Shown in pieces: positions 1 through 11,800 of a DNA stretch of 64,000 nt. This DNA comes from Bostrychus sinensis (Eukaryota > Chordata > Actinopteri > Gobiiformes > Eleotridae), in the NCBI GenBank assembly GCA_020698575.1, contig CM036243.1:30639403-30703402 (forward strand), read 5' to 3'. The translations under genes were made by a program, and so were the position numbers. Below the pieces are notes generated by a model. That model was not told the origin of the DNA and did not search any database. It saw nothing but the letters and a program-made list of their open reading frames with translations. How positions within the stretch are numbered: position 1 is the stretch's first letter; each line of letters opens with the position of its first letter.

Positions 1-680
1 CGACCACTACTCAAGAACGAGACCAAGTAGAGACCAAAACTTTTAAGGACTGAGACCAAGGCAAACCAAGACCAGGCTGAGAAACCCTGTGAACTAACAC
101 TAAATAACATAAAAAAGAAACATGTGGTCCAAATGCATAAACGATTATTTTAATAATCTAATGCAGAGGTTCCTAAAGTGGGGTCCAGGGCCCCCTGGAG
201 GTCCGTGAACATACTACAGGAGGGCCCCAGAGGCTGTCTTTATTAAGTACATAAAATAAATTGAGTTTGAAATTATTATATAGTTATATATTTGTTTAAA
301 AATATTACTTTAAAACTATTTTTAGCCAACAGTCGATGTTTTTATGTAGAAAAACATGACGTCAGGGGGAGTTCTACAGTTAGGGGGTCCACGTGGGATT
401 TTTGGAAATTTAAGGGGGCCACTAGTCTCTTAACTTTGGGAATGGCTGATCTAAAGCAGCAGACTCCACAAACAGAGACATGTTCCTGGTTCTTCAGATG
501 CTGAAAATGAATTACTCCAAAATTATGAAGAATAGCATTTTCTTATAATCTTTCTCTGAGACCGCCACATCTGAGACTGAGACAAGACAAAGTAACATTG
601 GATTTGAGACCAAGACCAAGACCAAGATGAAGTAAAACTACAGTTGAGACCGAGACGAGACCAAGACCGGTCTCTGGCGC
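1..680. repeat. GAGACCAAGACC-rich repeat, split by a hAT miniature element
   Basis: Both flanks (about 1-110 and 545-680) are built from GAGACCAAG and GAGACCAAGACC units. The right flank ends in a GAGACCAAGACCGGTCTC stretch. The middle is occupied by a separate insertion at 164-448. The composition is that of a decayed dispersed repeat of fish genomes. No coding capacity is seen. Confidence 0.5.
164..448. mobile_element. hAT-type miniature element, family A copy 1
   Basis: The sequence starts CAGAGGTTCCTAAAG and ends CTTTGGGAATGGCTG, which are imperfect inverted termini. It is flanked by ATCTAATG on the left and ATCTAAAG on the right, a 7/8 match to an 8-bp target duplication as made by hAT transposases. 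The same ends and interior (GGGGTCC..GGCCCCCTGG and AAGGGGGCCAC) recur at 4959-5680. It is non-autonomous; no transposase is seen. Confidence 0.75.
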
Positions 681-689
681 TAGAACACT

Positions 690-2786
690 TGTCGATATTT
701 TAGATTTTTAGATTTAGTTTTTTTACAGAGGGAATAATGGATATTCTATTTTGTGTTTCAGTAAATGACAAAAGACAAACAAAAAACCTAATAAAATCTA
801 TTTTGCCATGTTTTTTAGGTGTCAAATGGCTAAAAAGCAGGCTAGAAATCACATATATAATACTCTAGTGTCCCGCTGTAATAAGAACAATCCTAAAAGT
901 GTGTGGGATCTCACAAACATGTCCCGGGTTTATGGTTGCCGCCTTGGTCAAACAGCAGTGTGGACACAGATGTATCTTGTGTGGGACCTTTTGAGGAAGC
1001 CGAGACTGTTTGTTTGCCTTGTGTCGAGTGTGTGTTGTAGGTTTTTTTTGGGGTGGGGGGGTGGGATAACAGGATTGGTGGTGTCTGTGGGACCCACGGG
1101 CACCACAATGGGGAAGTCCTGGAGAAGGAGGGGGTGTGGGGCAGGGATTGAGGCGAGTGTCACACGCTTCTGCTTTGTGGCTCGGTCAAACAGGCGTGTG
1201 CCACAGTGTCGTCTGGTCTCCCCTCGCCTGCTGTCCCGTATATGCCGCTGTCCCGATACTGCCATGAGAACCAGCGCCCCGAGCCTTTAATGAGGGGGCG
1301 TGCTGTTTCTTATCAAAGATGGACACGGCATCATTACAATCATCATTAGACGCTGCACAAAAGGGAGTAGGCCTCTGTGAGCTGCGGATGGGACAGTCCT
1401 TCATAGTCCGCTGTGGGGGAGGACGTTTAAAAAAAGGGTCCCTGAATGTGTCTATTTGGTTAATCTGCAACAGGGCCTTCTCACGGGACGGCTCAGGTGA
1501 AACATTTCAGATTCATATCCTCACAATGGGATGTGTTCAGTGTCGTGAGCATAATGAGAGACGTCAGATGTGCTTTAGAGGAACCACTCCTTGAGAGGAA
1601 CTCAATCCCCTCGGCTTTGTCCCGCTTCAGGTCAAGGCTTTGGAAATGCTGCTTTTTTTTTTTTTTTGTTTCTGCTACAAACCAGAGACAGAAATCAAAA
1701 CAGCAGTGTGATATTTCCAACAAGCCTTTGACACATTATGAGTGTTGAGTTTCAAGAGTAAGAGGTCCAAGAATAGAAACTGGCATCTACCAACAAATCT
1801 ACGGTTTACACACAGAAACGCTTAAAAACATTGGCCTTGTTATAAAAGGTTTATGATATAATCTACAGGCAATGATTTTCTGCACAAAGACGCCAGTGCT
1901 TATTTCAAAGTAAAATGTTCAATATGTGTGACAACAACAAAACAACAACAAAAGTATATAGTATAGTGGGCCTTATTGGAAAAGAACTTTAAAGATTCCA
2001 TATTATGTTTTTTTAAGGGTTTCAGAAATAGTTTTGAATGCATTTGCATTAGTATTTCATGTTTTATAACTTAAAATAATGCTGTATGTGGAAAACGTCT
2101 TCTTTTGGGGAGCTGTTACTTTAACTTTGCAGAGAACGCTTGGATTAGGTGTCTGTCGCCCCCTGCCGGCAATGGTGGGGGCTGGACAGAGCATAAAATG
2201 GCTTTTTAGCATAACTTTGAGCAACATGATGCTAACAGAAAGATAAATGAGCTGACTGCTTTTTAGTGACGGCAATTAAAGCACTGAAATGATCAGAGTG
2301 AGTCCGGTGATGGTGTATGGGCTTTAGTAACGCGCAGGAGCACTTCCTGGTTTCACGTGTGTATGTAGAGCTGTGAGACCAAGCATTTTCAGCTCTTTAG
2401 AAGGGTTTGCCTCAGCATACAGGATTACTCAAACATGTGTGAAAAAGCTCAGAAAAGGCTTTTTAGTATAATATTATAAATTCTTTAAAGCTCCAAATAA
2501 CCCCAGAGCAGAGAGCCATACATATATTTATCCCTATACCTGCCCAAGGAGGACAAACTGAGCACTGCTGAAGAAGAAGCACACTCATGTTTCTTTTTTG
2601 AACACACATCCTTCCTTGATGAGCTTGAAGGTCACTGTAGATATTTGCCAAATGTCACCAAAAAGGCCAAAAACTACACCTCATACTTAAAACAATCTAT
2701 CTCTAATTGTGTTTTAATTACATGAAACAACACATTTTTATCTACAAAGCCATTATAAATAAACTGCCTTTTATATAACATTGCTT
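690..2786. other. Intergenic sequence, no gene recognised
   Basis: Open frames here (for example 808-1290) are short, overlap on both strands and match nothing I recognise. The part at about 1120-1500 is less AT-rich than its surroundings and not obviously repetitive, so it could be a conserved non-coding element. A poly-T tract lies near 1652-1667. No splice-bounded exon is supported. Confidence 0.4.
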
Positions 2787-3170
2787 TTAAATGCACGATG
2801 CTCTGTTTACAGCACTCGGTCACAGTGAACACTTTATACTGGGTGTTCCTTACATGAACACAGAACTCGAATGGACTGCATTTTCATACTATGGGCCATA
2901 CAAATGGAATAAATTACACAACATACTCAAATTGTCTCGATTTCCATCTGTAGAACTTTTTAAATCTCTTTTAAATTGTGTTTTAATTGACCAATGTCCC
3001 TGTTTTATTGATTTTAATGTGATTGTTTTATTGTTATTAATGTTTTATGCCTTCATTTTATTTTATTGTCTTGTTTATCATACTATTTGTGTTTTATTAA
3101 TCTGTACAATTCATATTAGACTTTCAATTGGTCATCCCTATCTAAATAAAGGTTATATTAAAAAAAAAAT
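2787..3170 (+). mobile_element. 3' remnant of a LINE-type retrotransposon
   Basis: The frame from 2791 contains AFSYYGPYKWNKLHNILKL followed by FPSVELFKSLL. This resembles the C-terminal tail of non-LTR retrotransposon reverse transcriptases (pattern FS..GP..WN.L...L......FK..L). The frame then runs into a hydrophobic low-complexity tail. The sequence ends AATAAAGGTTATATT plus an A-run at about 3161-3169, as expected of a retroposed 3' end. The RT and endonuclease domains are absent, so it is a 5'-truncated dead copy. The clade is not determined. Confidence 0.6.
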
Positions 3171-3343
3171 GATGAGACACATTTAAAAGTAAATGTGAGG
3201 TTGTAGTTCAAAAGATGATTAGGGATGTAAATGGGTGCCACAGTCAGATCTACAAAGGTCTCAGCGTAAAAAAACGACATTGTACAACAGAGTTTTTGCA
3301 ACATTTGAACTTAAAATGTGAACCAGATACAAACTATTTAAAC

Positions 3344-3347
<4 letters not shown>

Positions 3348-3384
<37 letters not shown>
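3348..3384. repeat. (CT)n microsatellite
   Basis: About 18 uninterrupted CT dinucleotides. Confidence 0.95.
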
Positions 3385-3386
<2 letters not shown>

Positions 3387-3560
3387 TGTGTGTTTTACCA
3401 GTCAGCTGATCTCTGCGTTCTCACACATCCTCCCCCTGCCTCAGCTGCTGCCTCACAAAGTGGAGATCCATCACTGGGAGTAAAAAAAAAAACAAAACAA
3501 AAAAAAAAAGAGCCGGAGGTGGGGGTCTAATTCACTGATTCACATGCAGACGGTACATCT

Positions 3561-3602
3561 CTGCTGCTGCTGCTGCTGCTGGAGGAGGAGGAGGAGGAGG
3601 GT
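3561..3602. repeat. CTG then GGA trinucleotide repeats
   Basis: Seven CTG units are followed directly by about six GAG/GGA units. They lie in a locally GC-rich, strand-asymmetric stretch (about 3400-3950) that also holds pyrimidine-rich runs. The open frames across this stretch are low-complexity and I do not call a gene. Confidence 0.85.
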
Positions 3603-4958
3603 GTGGCAGGTGGGTGGGGTCCCGTTTAGGGATGGTGCCAGCGGGACAGGGGAGGAGTGGGGTGGTGGGGTGTATGCGGGGGGCTACAGCGGCTGCCGGG
3701 TCATGCCTGAGTGTCCTGGGAAAGTTGAGTTCTCCATTTAAATGTGCACATGTTGCGGCCTTCTGGTGGCTGTGTGAATGCGCGTGGTGACAGATGGGCC
3801 CGGACCATAACTATAGAGTGCGCTGGTCGTCTCCCCCCCTCCACCCCGTCCCCTCCGCCTCCCCTATCCCCTGTCCCCTGAGGGAGAGAGGGGCAGGAGA
3901 GGGGCGAGAGGAGAGAAGACAAGGAGCGGGACGTCAGCTGATCTGTGGACAGACAAGAAAGGGAAAAGTCACACTGTCTAAATATATCTGTTTGTATAAT
4001 GTTATCATCTGGGATCACACAAAGGGACGTCCCACAGAGAACAGATTAAAGCTACACTATGCAACCCTCAAAATATGCATAAATAGCTAAAATAGTTTAT
4101 CTTTCTTTGCCAAAAGAACACGGATATAGGACATAAAATAGACATGAGACGAATGAAGGGAATAGTTCACTGTCTGAAGGAAATAATAAAGCAGGAGGCC
4201 CAATGGGAGGAGCTTAAACCCTAAACTTTAAATTGAGTTAATGTATTTGGCTGCAAAAAAGGAGGCCCATGCACAGTCTGTGATGAGGTGTCTAGTTTTA
4301 TCACAGGAGGAGGAGGGGCACTGTTTGTACATGAGGAGAAAGGCAGCTTTGTATGTTACTGCAATGACTCCTGGGTAATCCTGTTAGGAGGAGGCAGAGA
4401 CGCGACTGGTTAAAGATTAGAACATTTGAATATAGATGTGTCCTCTTTGGATGGATTGAAATTCATTGCAGTTACTTATTGCGTGCTCTTAAAGTGATAG
4501 TGCCATATTTCGTGAGTTATCGGACTTACGACTTCCTATTAAGAGGTAAGGTGTATTCCCTGGCAAAACATTATGACCACCTGTCTAATTTGCAGCCCCA
4601 CATGCAACAAACCATGATGTGCTCTGTGTTCTGACTCCTTTCTGTCCAAACCAGCGTTAACTTCTTCAGCAGTTTGAGTTACAGTACGCCCCACGTGCAT
4701 CACCTGTCACTCTATTTCTTCCTTGGACCTTTTTTTTTCTCTTTTTTTCCCGCTCTATCTTCTCTAAAAAAAAAAAACATGTCAACATTCTGTAAAAGAC
4801 AAGTAGAGGCAGAGGCAGCCTACAACTCTGCACTAGGCCCATATAAACACCTTACTGCAAATTAGTTACACTTTGCAGCCTTTGTCAACCATTTGTGATA
4901 AATAATTAGTAGAAGAATTGGACTTGGGCACTAAACATGTTTGACAAATACTCTAGGA

Positions 4959-5680
4959 CAGTGGTTCCCAAAGTGGGGTCCGGGGCCCCCTGGGGGTTCG
5001 CGAAGGTGCTGCAGGGGGGCCCCCAGAGGTTGTCTATATTTCAGTTCAATTTCAGTTTCAATTCATTCTTTATTTCAGACACATGGTTTTGGTCCATAAC
5101 AACAAATAAAACATTAAAAAATCTAAAAATACAATTAGGCAATGAAAAAATTAAGCATCTAAAACCATTAAGTACATAGAAAAAATCTAGTTTGAAATTT
5201 ATTACAGTTTCAGTAAAGCCCGAAATTATTCATACCCCTGGCAAATTCTGACTTAAAGTTACTTTCATTCAACCAGCAAGTTTTTTGTTTTGTTTTTTAC
5301 CGGAAATGACACAGGCGTCTACAAAAAAAGATAATAAGACGATGTACAAGAGGTGTCTTTGTTAAAAAAAAAAATTAAAAAAAATCTCAGCTTTTATTTA
5401 CATTTACATTTTATTTACATTTACAATTAAAGTAACTTTAAGGAAAAAATTTGCCAGGGGTTTGAAAAATTTCGGGCTTCACTGTATATACTTGTTTTAA
5501 AATATTACTTTAAAACAAATTTTAGCCAATAGTCAGTGTTTTTGTAATGTTTTTATAAAAATATATGGAGAAAAACATGACATAGTTTTGTAAATAGAGG
5601 GAAGCTCTATAGTTGGGGGTCCGTATGGGATTTTTGGAACTTTAAGGGGGCCACGACAGTCTTGACTTTGGGAAAGGCTG
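4959..5680. mobile_element. hAT-type miniature element, family A copy 2
   Basis: Starts CAGTGGTTCCCAAAG and ends CTTTGGGAAAGGCTG, which are near-perfect inverted termini. A perfect 8-bp target duplication CTCTAGGA lies at 4951-4958 and 5681-5688. It is longer than copy 1 (164-448) because it has itself been invaded: an extra segment at about 5040-5172 and a Tc1-type miniature element at 5205-5484. No transposase is present. Confidence 0.9.
5205..5484. mobile_element. Tc1/mariner-type miniature element nested in the hAT element
   Basis: Inverted termini read CAGTAAAGCCCGAAATTATT on the left and, in complement, CAGTGAAGCCCGAAATTTTT on the right. Both continue into CCCCTGGCAAATT. TA dinucleotides flank both ends (5203-5204 and 5485-5486). 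Alignment of the host hAT copy with copy 1 shows this block as an insertion, which confirms its limits. It is non-coding. Confidence 0.85.
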
Positions 5681-6317
5681 CTCTAGGAAGTGTAGTTGGT
5701 CCACTTTTGATTGATCCTGACCACTGCAGACCAGGAGCACCCCACAAGAGCTGCAGTTTTGGAGATGTTCTGACCCGGTCGTCAAAGGTCATCACTCACT
5801 CATTTGTTCAGCTTCTAACACATTAACTTTGGGGACAAAATGTTCACTTGCTTCCTGTAACAATCGCTAATGTAATTATGGGCATTACAGAACAACTTGC
5901 TAATAATATATTTAAAGTTGTTACATAATTTTTTTTGCGGGTTACTGCAGATTGCGCTTCAAAAATAGAGGAGGGCCATTAATTAAGATATGCACTCTGC
6001 AGCACTCTCTCCTTATTTCTGGTTCCAACACTGAGGATTATTTATAGTACAAAATCATCTATTTACAATATTATTCATAAATTCATAATTTTATGAGTGG
6101 AGTAATGTTATTTAATGCATTAATCTTAAGTGCATTAAGTGGTGTGCAGTGAGGTTGAAGATCTCTAGATGTAGTCAAGTATATACTCACTAGAACTATG
6201 TTGGCAGCTTGCCTGACACCTGACACACAAATAAGTGGCATAAAAGTATATATTTTCAATACGTGTGATAGCTGTTTTTATATGAGAAAACCACACAACA
6301 TTGGAGAAAAAAAAAGA

Positions 6318-6395
6318 GGTGTGGTGTGCACAAGGCTTGAACCTGGATCGTCGGCAAACCAGGCTTTTATTTAATCCACTAGGCTTCCAAGAAAC
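6318..6395 (-). repeat. tRNA-derived SINE-like unit
   Basis: On the - strand there is a box-A-like stretch (GCCTAGTGGA, about 6375-6385) and, about 33 bp further on, a perfect RNA polymerase III box B, GGTTCAAGCC (6334-6343). The flanks do not form a tRNA acceptor stem, so it is not a functional tRNA gene. A tRNA pseudogene or SINE head is the best reading. Confidence 0.5.
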
Positions 6396-6595
6396 ACAGT
6401 CCTATTGTTGTATACATCATGGGCTGGGCCAACAACGTAATCATTTTATTGGCAAAATGTTATAAATTATTGGCCATTATTTCATTATCGGTTGCTGCAC
6501 TGTCTAATATATTCCACCCACTAACAGGAGCCATGATGAAGAGATAAGCTTTGTTATTCACGTCACCTGTCAGTGGTCATAATGTTATGCCTGAT

Positions 6596-8600
6596 ACAAA
6601 TGAATATGACTTTTATTTTGCACACATTAAATATTAATATCATAGCAAGCAACAACATGCATTAACATAAGTATGATGAATGTATATAGTCAGTAGATTG
6701 TTGTGTAAATAATGACAATGTCTATGGTAAACTCAAACTAAAGAGGAGTCATTGCAAAACCATTTCTATACTGTTACTTTACTGTTGCACTCGAAATGCA
6801 ATAATCAATATGAGATTACAGGACATCTGCCACTGATCTGTTTGACTCCGTTGCAGATAATCAATGAGTGGCTTTCTGATATCTCCTGCTGTGGTCTGAA
6901 AACAATGCATCATAATTTTACACGACAAAGGCTCGGTGCAATGAACAGTTGCAGATTTATAGATCTGTGTCACTTCTGATGCTGTTTACAAAGCACTTAG
7001 TCCAACACATCCTGACAGAAACACAAAGATAATGACTACTCACACAAGAGTTACAGTAAAGATTGTTGTTTGATGAAACCATGTTTATTGCCACCTTCTT
7101 CAACACCCCAAACAAAACTACCTGTCTTCAACCGACTTCTCCAAATTTAATAAAAGGTGCCGATAACTTGTTTTATTTGTAACTGATGAACTGTCAAATT
7201 TGCATTAAAAACTTGCACATTACTTATACTTAATTATCCACTGGCAGAAATCATGCATTTTACATTTCTATAAAATAGCAAAAATGATTGTGAAAATTGT
7301 CCAATGTTGTTATTTGTTTATAGAAATAGAGCAATCTCAACAAGCTACAACAGAGCCATGACCTGATGCAAAATGACTTCATAAATATTCCTCCAGTTGT
7401 TAAAAATTAAATATTTTTGTAGCTCTAGACTCTGACTTTTTATTCCTGAGTATATGAAGGCCTCAGTTAGTTCTTGTGTGTGAGAGATAATCTTCAGAAT
7501 TAGTTTTTATGCCAAGTCATGCCTCTATTATCTGTCATACTTAGGTTTCACCACGAGAGGGGGCTATTGCACGGACCACGTCATGAGTCAGTGCTTCAAA
7601 TGCATAATTATGGCTGACTATGACAACACAAAAATTACTCCCACAGGGAATCCTTGTCGATATTGTTTGAATTAAGGCTTAGCCGATGCCTAATAAACCC
7701 AAAGACACACAGATTAACAGAAAAAACATTTGTTCTCACCGCCATGGCAATTTTAAATAAGACTGGGTAACATTTTCTTCATCTCAGTTTATTTATTGAC
7801 TATGTATTTGATTGCTGTTTTGTTAAAGTTAGCTTTTAGGAATATGTTTTAATGCTGAATGGCTGTTTTAATGACTGTATGTTTCTGGAGCACTTTTAAA
7901 CAGAGTTTTAAAACAGACAATAAATCAGTTTAAATCCTTATCATTTTCATATTTACCTAGGAAGCCATAACATACATAGCATTTTGACACATAGGCTGGA
8001 CAAGCGCCACCAAGGCACTACTGAATAATAATAATAGACTTATTTAGTTATGAGAGACAGACAATCTAACTATATCTTAACCTTTAAGACACAGAAAATG
8101 TTAATTATTTAAGGTAATTTAAATCATTTTATCATTGTATAATTAGACAAACTGTGCCCATTACGCTATCAGCATTAAGGAGACGACGAACACATGACTG
8201 ATAAACAAGTTCATGTAAAAATTACAGAAGACAAGTTACATTCATTAACAGGACATGCCATTTTTAGGATGACTAAGGGCTTCTACATTTGGTAGCCTAT
8301 ATATTTTGTAAATTCAGATTAGTCCGTGTATATTATTATTTTAACTAACTTTATTCAGCGTGTTTCTCATTATAAGTTTCTTCGTTTATGTTTATGTATG
8401 CACCAATTACCAAAACAAATTCCTAGTATTGTAAAGCCAATGGCAATAAACACAGATTCTGATACTAATAAAGGGTGTTTTAAGCTTAGGCAGAGTTTTC
8501 TTTCATTTCTTCCAGGAGAATAAATTTGATTAAATGTCCAGTATTGTGTAAGATTGTTTTTTACGAGATATTTTAATGAAAAAGTAGAAAGTTAAATTGA
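6596..8600. other. Intergenic sequence upstream of cct4, with a possible conserved element
   Basis: No exon is recognised. At about 6735-7010 the sequence is non-repetitive with mixed composition, and it stays open in both directions (6752-6979 + and 6779-6973 -) without resembling a protein. Low AT bias combined with such fortuitous frames often marks conserved regulatory DNA. In human the neighbour on this side of CCT4 is COMMD1, but I find no COMMD1 exon here. Confidence 0.3.
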
Positions 8601-8609
8601 TTGTGTTGT

Positions 8610-8848
8610 AATCCTCTCGCGCTGCCTGTCGCGTCATCAGTCCGCGCCGCTCGCTCTGACGCTCTCCTTCTGCGGCGGATCTGGAAGCTTCTCACCGGCG
8701 CCGGGTGGAGGAGAACCGTAATCTGTACCCATCCGTCTCCAAACCGGACCGCATCCACTCCACGACAACCCCATCCTTCATCTCACAAACCCACCGTGAC
8801 ATTTTACATCAAATTTAGTTGAAGAAAGATAAAGAAAAAGTAGTCGCT
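8610..8848 (+). promoter_or_regulatory. cct4 promoter / 5' UTR region, CpG-rich
   Basis: A sharp change from AT-rich DNA to a stretch dense in CpG (about 8617-8710) directly precedes the cct4 start codon. It contains GAAGCTTC at 8684-8691, which fits a two-unit heat-shock element (GAA-NN-TTC), and a CRE-like GCGTCATC near 8630. HSF control of CCT subunits is known from vertebrates; that this site is used is inference. The transcription start is not visible. Confidence 0.5.
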
Positions 8849-11800
8849 ATGCCCGAATTTATGGCTGCACCGAGAGCGTCTAACGGCGGCAGAAACAAAG
8901 GAGGGGCGTACGTGGACCGCGACAAACCTGCGCAAATCCGCTACAGCAACATCTCTGCGGCTAAAGGTTTGTTAAAAATGTGTAATGTGTAAAGAAACGA
9001 CAGCTTTATAGCGACATACACAAACGATGCTAGGTCACGGGGCTGGGCACCGCTAACTTCAGCTTTCATCGCTAAATCTCCCCCTGAATGTCCTAAATGC
9101 AAAAAATGCACGTGTCATCTTTAAAATCCCAATATATAAGACTTGACTCTGACTGCTCAAGCTTTCATAAGTTACGTTATTTTACTATAAAGCTGCTTTT
9201 GACAGTCAGTAACCCAATCTATCAATAGCATGGGGAGTAGTCCACAGGAAGTTCATTCAATTCATTATTAAACCCATATTCAGATATAGTTTTCTTGTGT
9301 GTTTTGTAAAAATAAATAACCTCATGTTTGTTGTATGCGAGTATAAGTAGCATTTTACCCTAAATGGGCAGTGTATAAGTGCTGAGCCATGGTATCCAGT
9401 AAAAACACCAATCAGTTGACAAGGGGTGGAGTCAAGTGCATTATGTCCAACAAGAGTACTAGTAGTAGAACCTAAATATACAAACTAAAAAGCCTATAGT
9501 TAGTGATTATGTTCCCAAATGTTAAAATAATTGTCATCTGAGCCTTTGTACAGATTTTGATAAATAAATTTATCAAAATCCTATGTGACAGTAAAATTGT
9601 GCTTAAGCTCACCCAGCATCAATAGAGGAATGGATAAATACATGTATCCTCATGGTCGGCGTAAGGTCACTTCCTTAGTAACTCTAGTCTCAAAGGTGCA
9701 AACAATGTATATTAGGATATTGAAAACCTTGATAAAACAACAAGAAATTACTGTGCTATAAACTAATTGAACTGGCGTGAGCGCAAACGCCTAAATTGTA
9801 TCACCACAGGAGTTGTAGGGGAGAACAAGGAATATATTGTTTGCCCCTTCTTGCCACTTTACCCTGGCATAGGAGGGCTAAAATCCTGGATGTACTGTGA
9901 GAATACAATATTAAAGAAGGGGTAAATTTATTTTTATACAAATTGAGTTTCTTCTTCCAACAGCTGTAGCAGATGCCATCAGGACAAGTCTGGGACCCAA
10001 AGGCATGGACAAGATGGTCAGTGGTAGCACATTATTTTATTACTTTTTGTTTCAGAACTCCTCTAGGAATTATGTTACTAATAGGATGAATAGTCTTTTT
10101 CTAAACTTGTTTTTTATTTTAATCTTAATTGTAATATCTTCAGTGCAAATCACATGATACAAATGTAAAATTATATCCGAACAAACAGCACAGGTACAGG
10201 CATATAGTAATCCTCTAAAAGCTGTCTTTGTTTGTCCATCCTACGTACAGAAGCAGAAACATTAACCAGCATAATAATCACAATAAATGCAGAATTGCAA
10301 GGACACAGGGAACAGTAAAAAGAGAGCAAGTAGACAACTAATAATAGGGATGCCTTTAATGTCTGTGTTTTTAGATCCAGGATGAGAAAGGAGATGTGAC
10401 CATCACCAACGACGGAGCCACCATCCTCAAACAGATGCAAGTGCTTCATCCAGCCGCCAAAATGGTACGAAACATTTACAACATTTTAGTGCTCAATTGA
10501 GGTATCTTTTATAACCTAAATGCATTACAAAAGAAATGCATATTATTTGAACAACAATGGCTAACAAGTGGCACAAGAAGCACAATTAATTTTATGCCCC
10601 TGCCATATGACATAGCGAACATTTATTGGGTTACATTTTAATTGTCATTTTTGTAATTTTAAAATAGTGGCATTATTGCAAGAAAATTCAAATATATTTT
10701 CTTTGACTGCTGTTTATTCTATCTGTAACCAACACTATCTCTGTCACTAGATTAGTTAGTGGTAGGTGTCCAATTTCAACTTGTAATTTTTAATTCTGCT
10801 CTTGTGAGAGAAAAACATGACTAGGAAACAGTCATAGCTTGCAAGGCCAAAGTGTTATTTTTCATTTGGGGCATTGATAAAGCAGCAGTAAACATAACCC
10901 TATACATTAGGCCCAAGTGGTACTTGCTGAGGATTGCTGACTTGGTAAATACTTGCTCACACTCGGTTATGGTCTGTTTTTCAGTTGGTGGAGCTGTCCA
11001 AAGCCCAGGACATCGAGGCAGGTGACGGTACAACATCTGTGGTGGTGATCGCTGGAGCTCTGCTCGATGCCTGCTGCAGACTTCTGCAGAAAGGTGAGGG
11101 AGTTAAAACAGTTATTTATAATTTATTACACAGAAAGTATGCAATTTTTTCCATTGTATTTTAGGAAAATGAGATTCTGATTGAATATTGTCGTAAGAAT
11201 CATCAAAAAATGGCATAAAGATGTTACCAAGGTTTTACTATCAAAGATTTTGACTTTTTCACATTGGATGTTAATCTTAACAAAGTGTCTTTAGCTCTGG
11301 TTACAACTGCCCTAACTGGCAAAATATCATAAAAAAGAAGAAAGGAATTTGCAATGCATTCAGAAGTCGGCTATAATTTTTTTTTACATTAAGCTCTAAT
11401 TTTTGTTATTTTTTTTATTTAATTTGATTTAATGCAGTTGTTCTCAAACTGGGATAGGGGTACCAGTGGTGGTACGCAGGCTCTTTCCTTATCTTATTTA
11501 ACCTTAAATACAGTAGATACAGTACAGTAGTTCAAGGCTTAGCATTTGTTGAGACTCAATTTAGTCACAGGTTTAATTTAAGTTAGGGTTAAATTTTTAT
11601 TTTTTCATTATTTTTGTTCTAGTGGTTTATGCTTAGTCCTTTGGTTTAGTTCTTTGTGGTTTAGGCCCTGTCTAGTCCTGGTATAGTCAGGCGAAATCAC
11701 TATTTTAATCTTGGGTTTAGCTGGGGATAATCCTCTGTAAAGGCCCATTTTAGTCTGTTGAGAATGGCCAAATATTTTCTGTGTTGGTACTCGTAGTGAA

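Larger units (their letters stand above)
4566..6595 (-). mobile_element. Tc1/mariner-like transposon remnant, interrupted by later insertions
   Basis: Pieces of one element are colinear on the - strand. They are a terminus with CATTATGACCACCTG (about 4566-4735), an interior piece (about 5695-5857, complement of a Tc1-type transposase N-terminal region), and the opposite terminus with GGTCATAATGTTATGCC (about 6500-6593). The gaps between them are filled by a hAT element (4959-5680) and by about 640 bp of other sequence. The transposase is destroyed. A + strand relative of the same family is at 49443-49770. Confidence 0.7.

Noticed and set aside
6318..6395. Functional tRNA gene on the - strand
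   Set aside because: Box B is perfect but no acceptor stem or proper anticodon arm forms; kept only as a SINE-like repeat.
1..8600. COMMD1 exons, expected head-to-head with CCT4 from human synteny
   Set aside because: No frame on either strand resembles COMMD1; it may lie upstream of the window or elsewhere.
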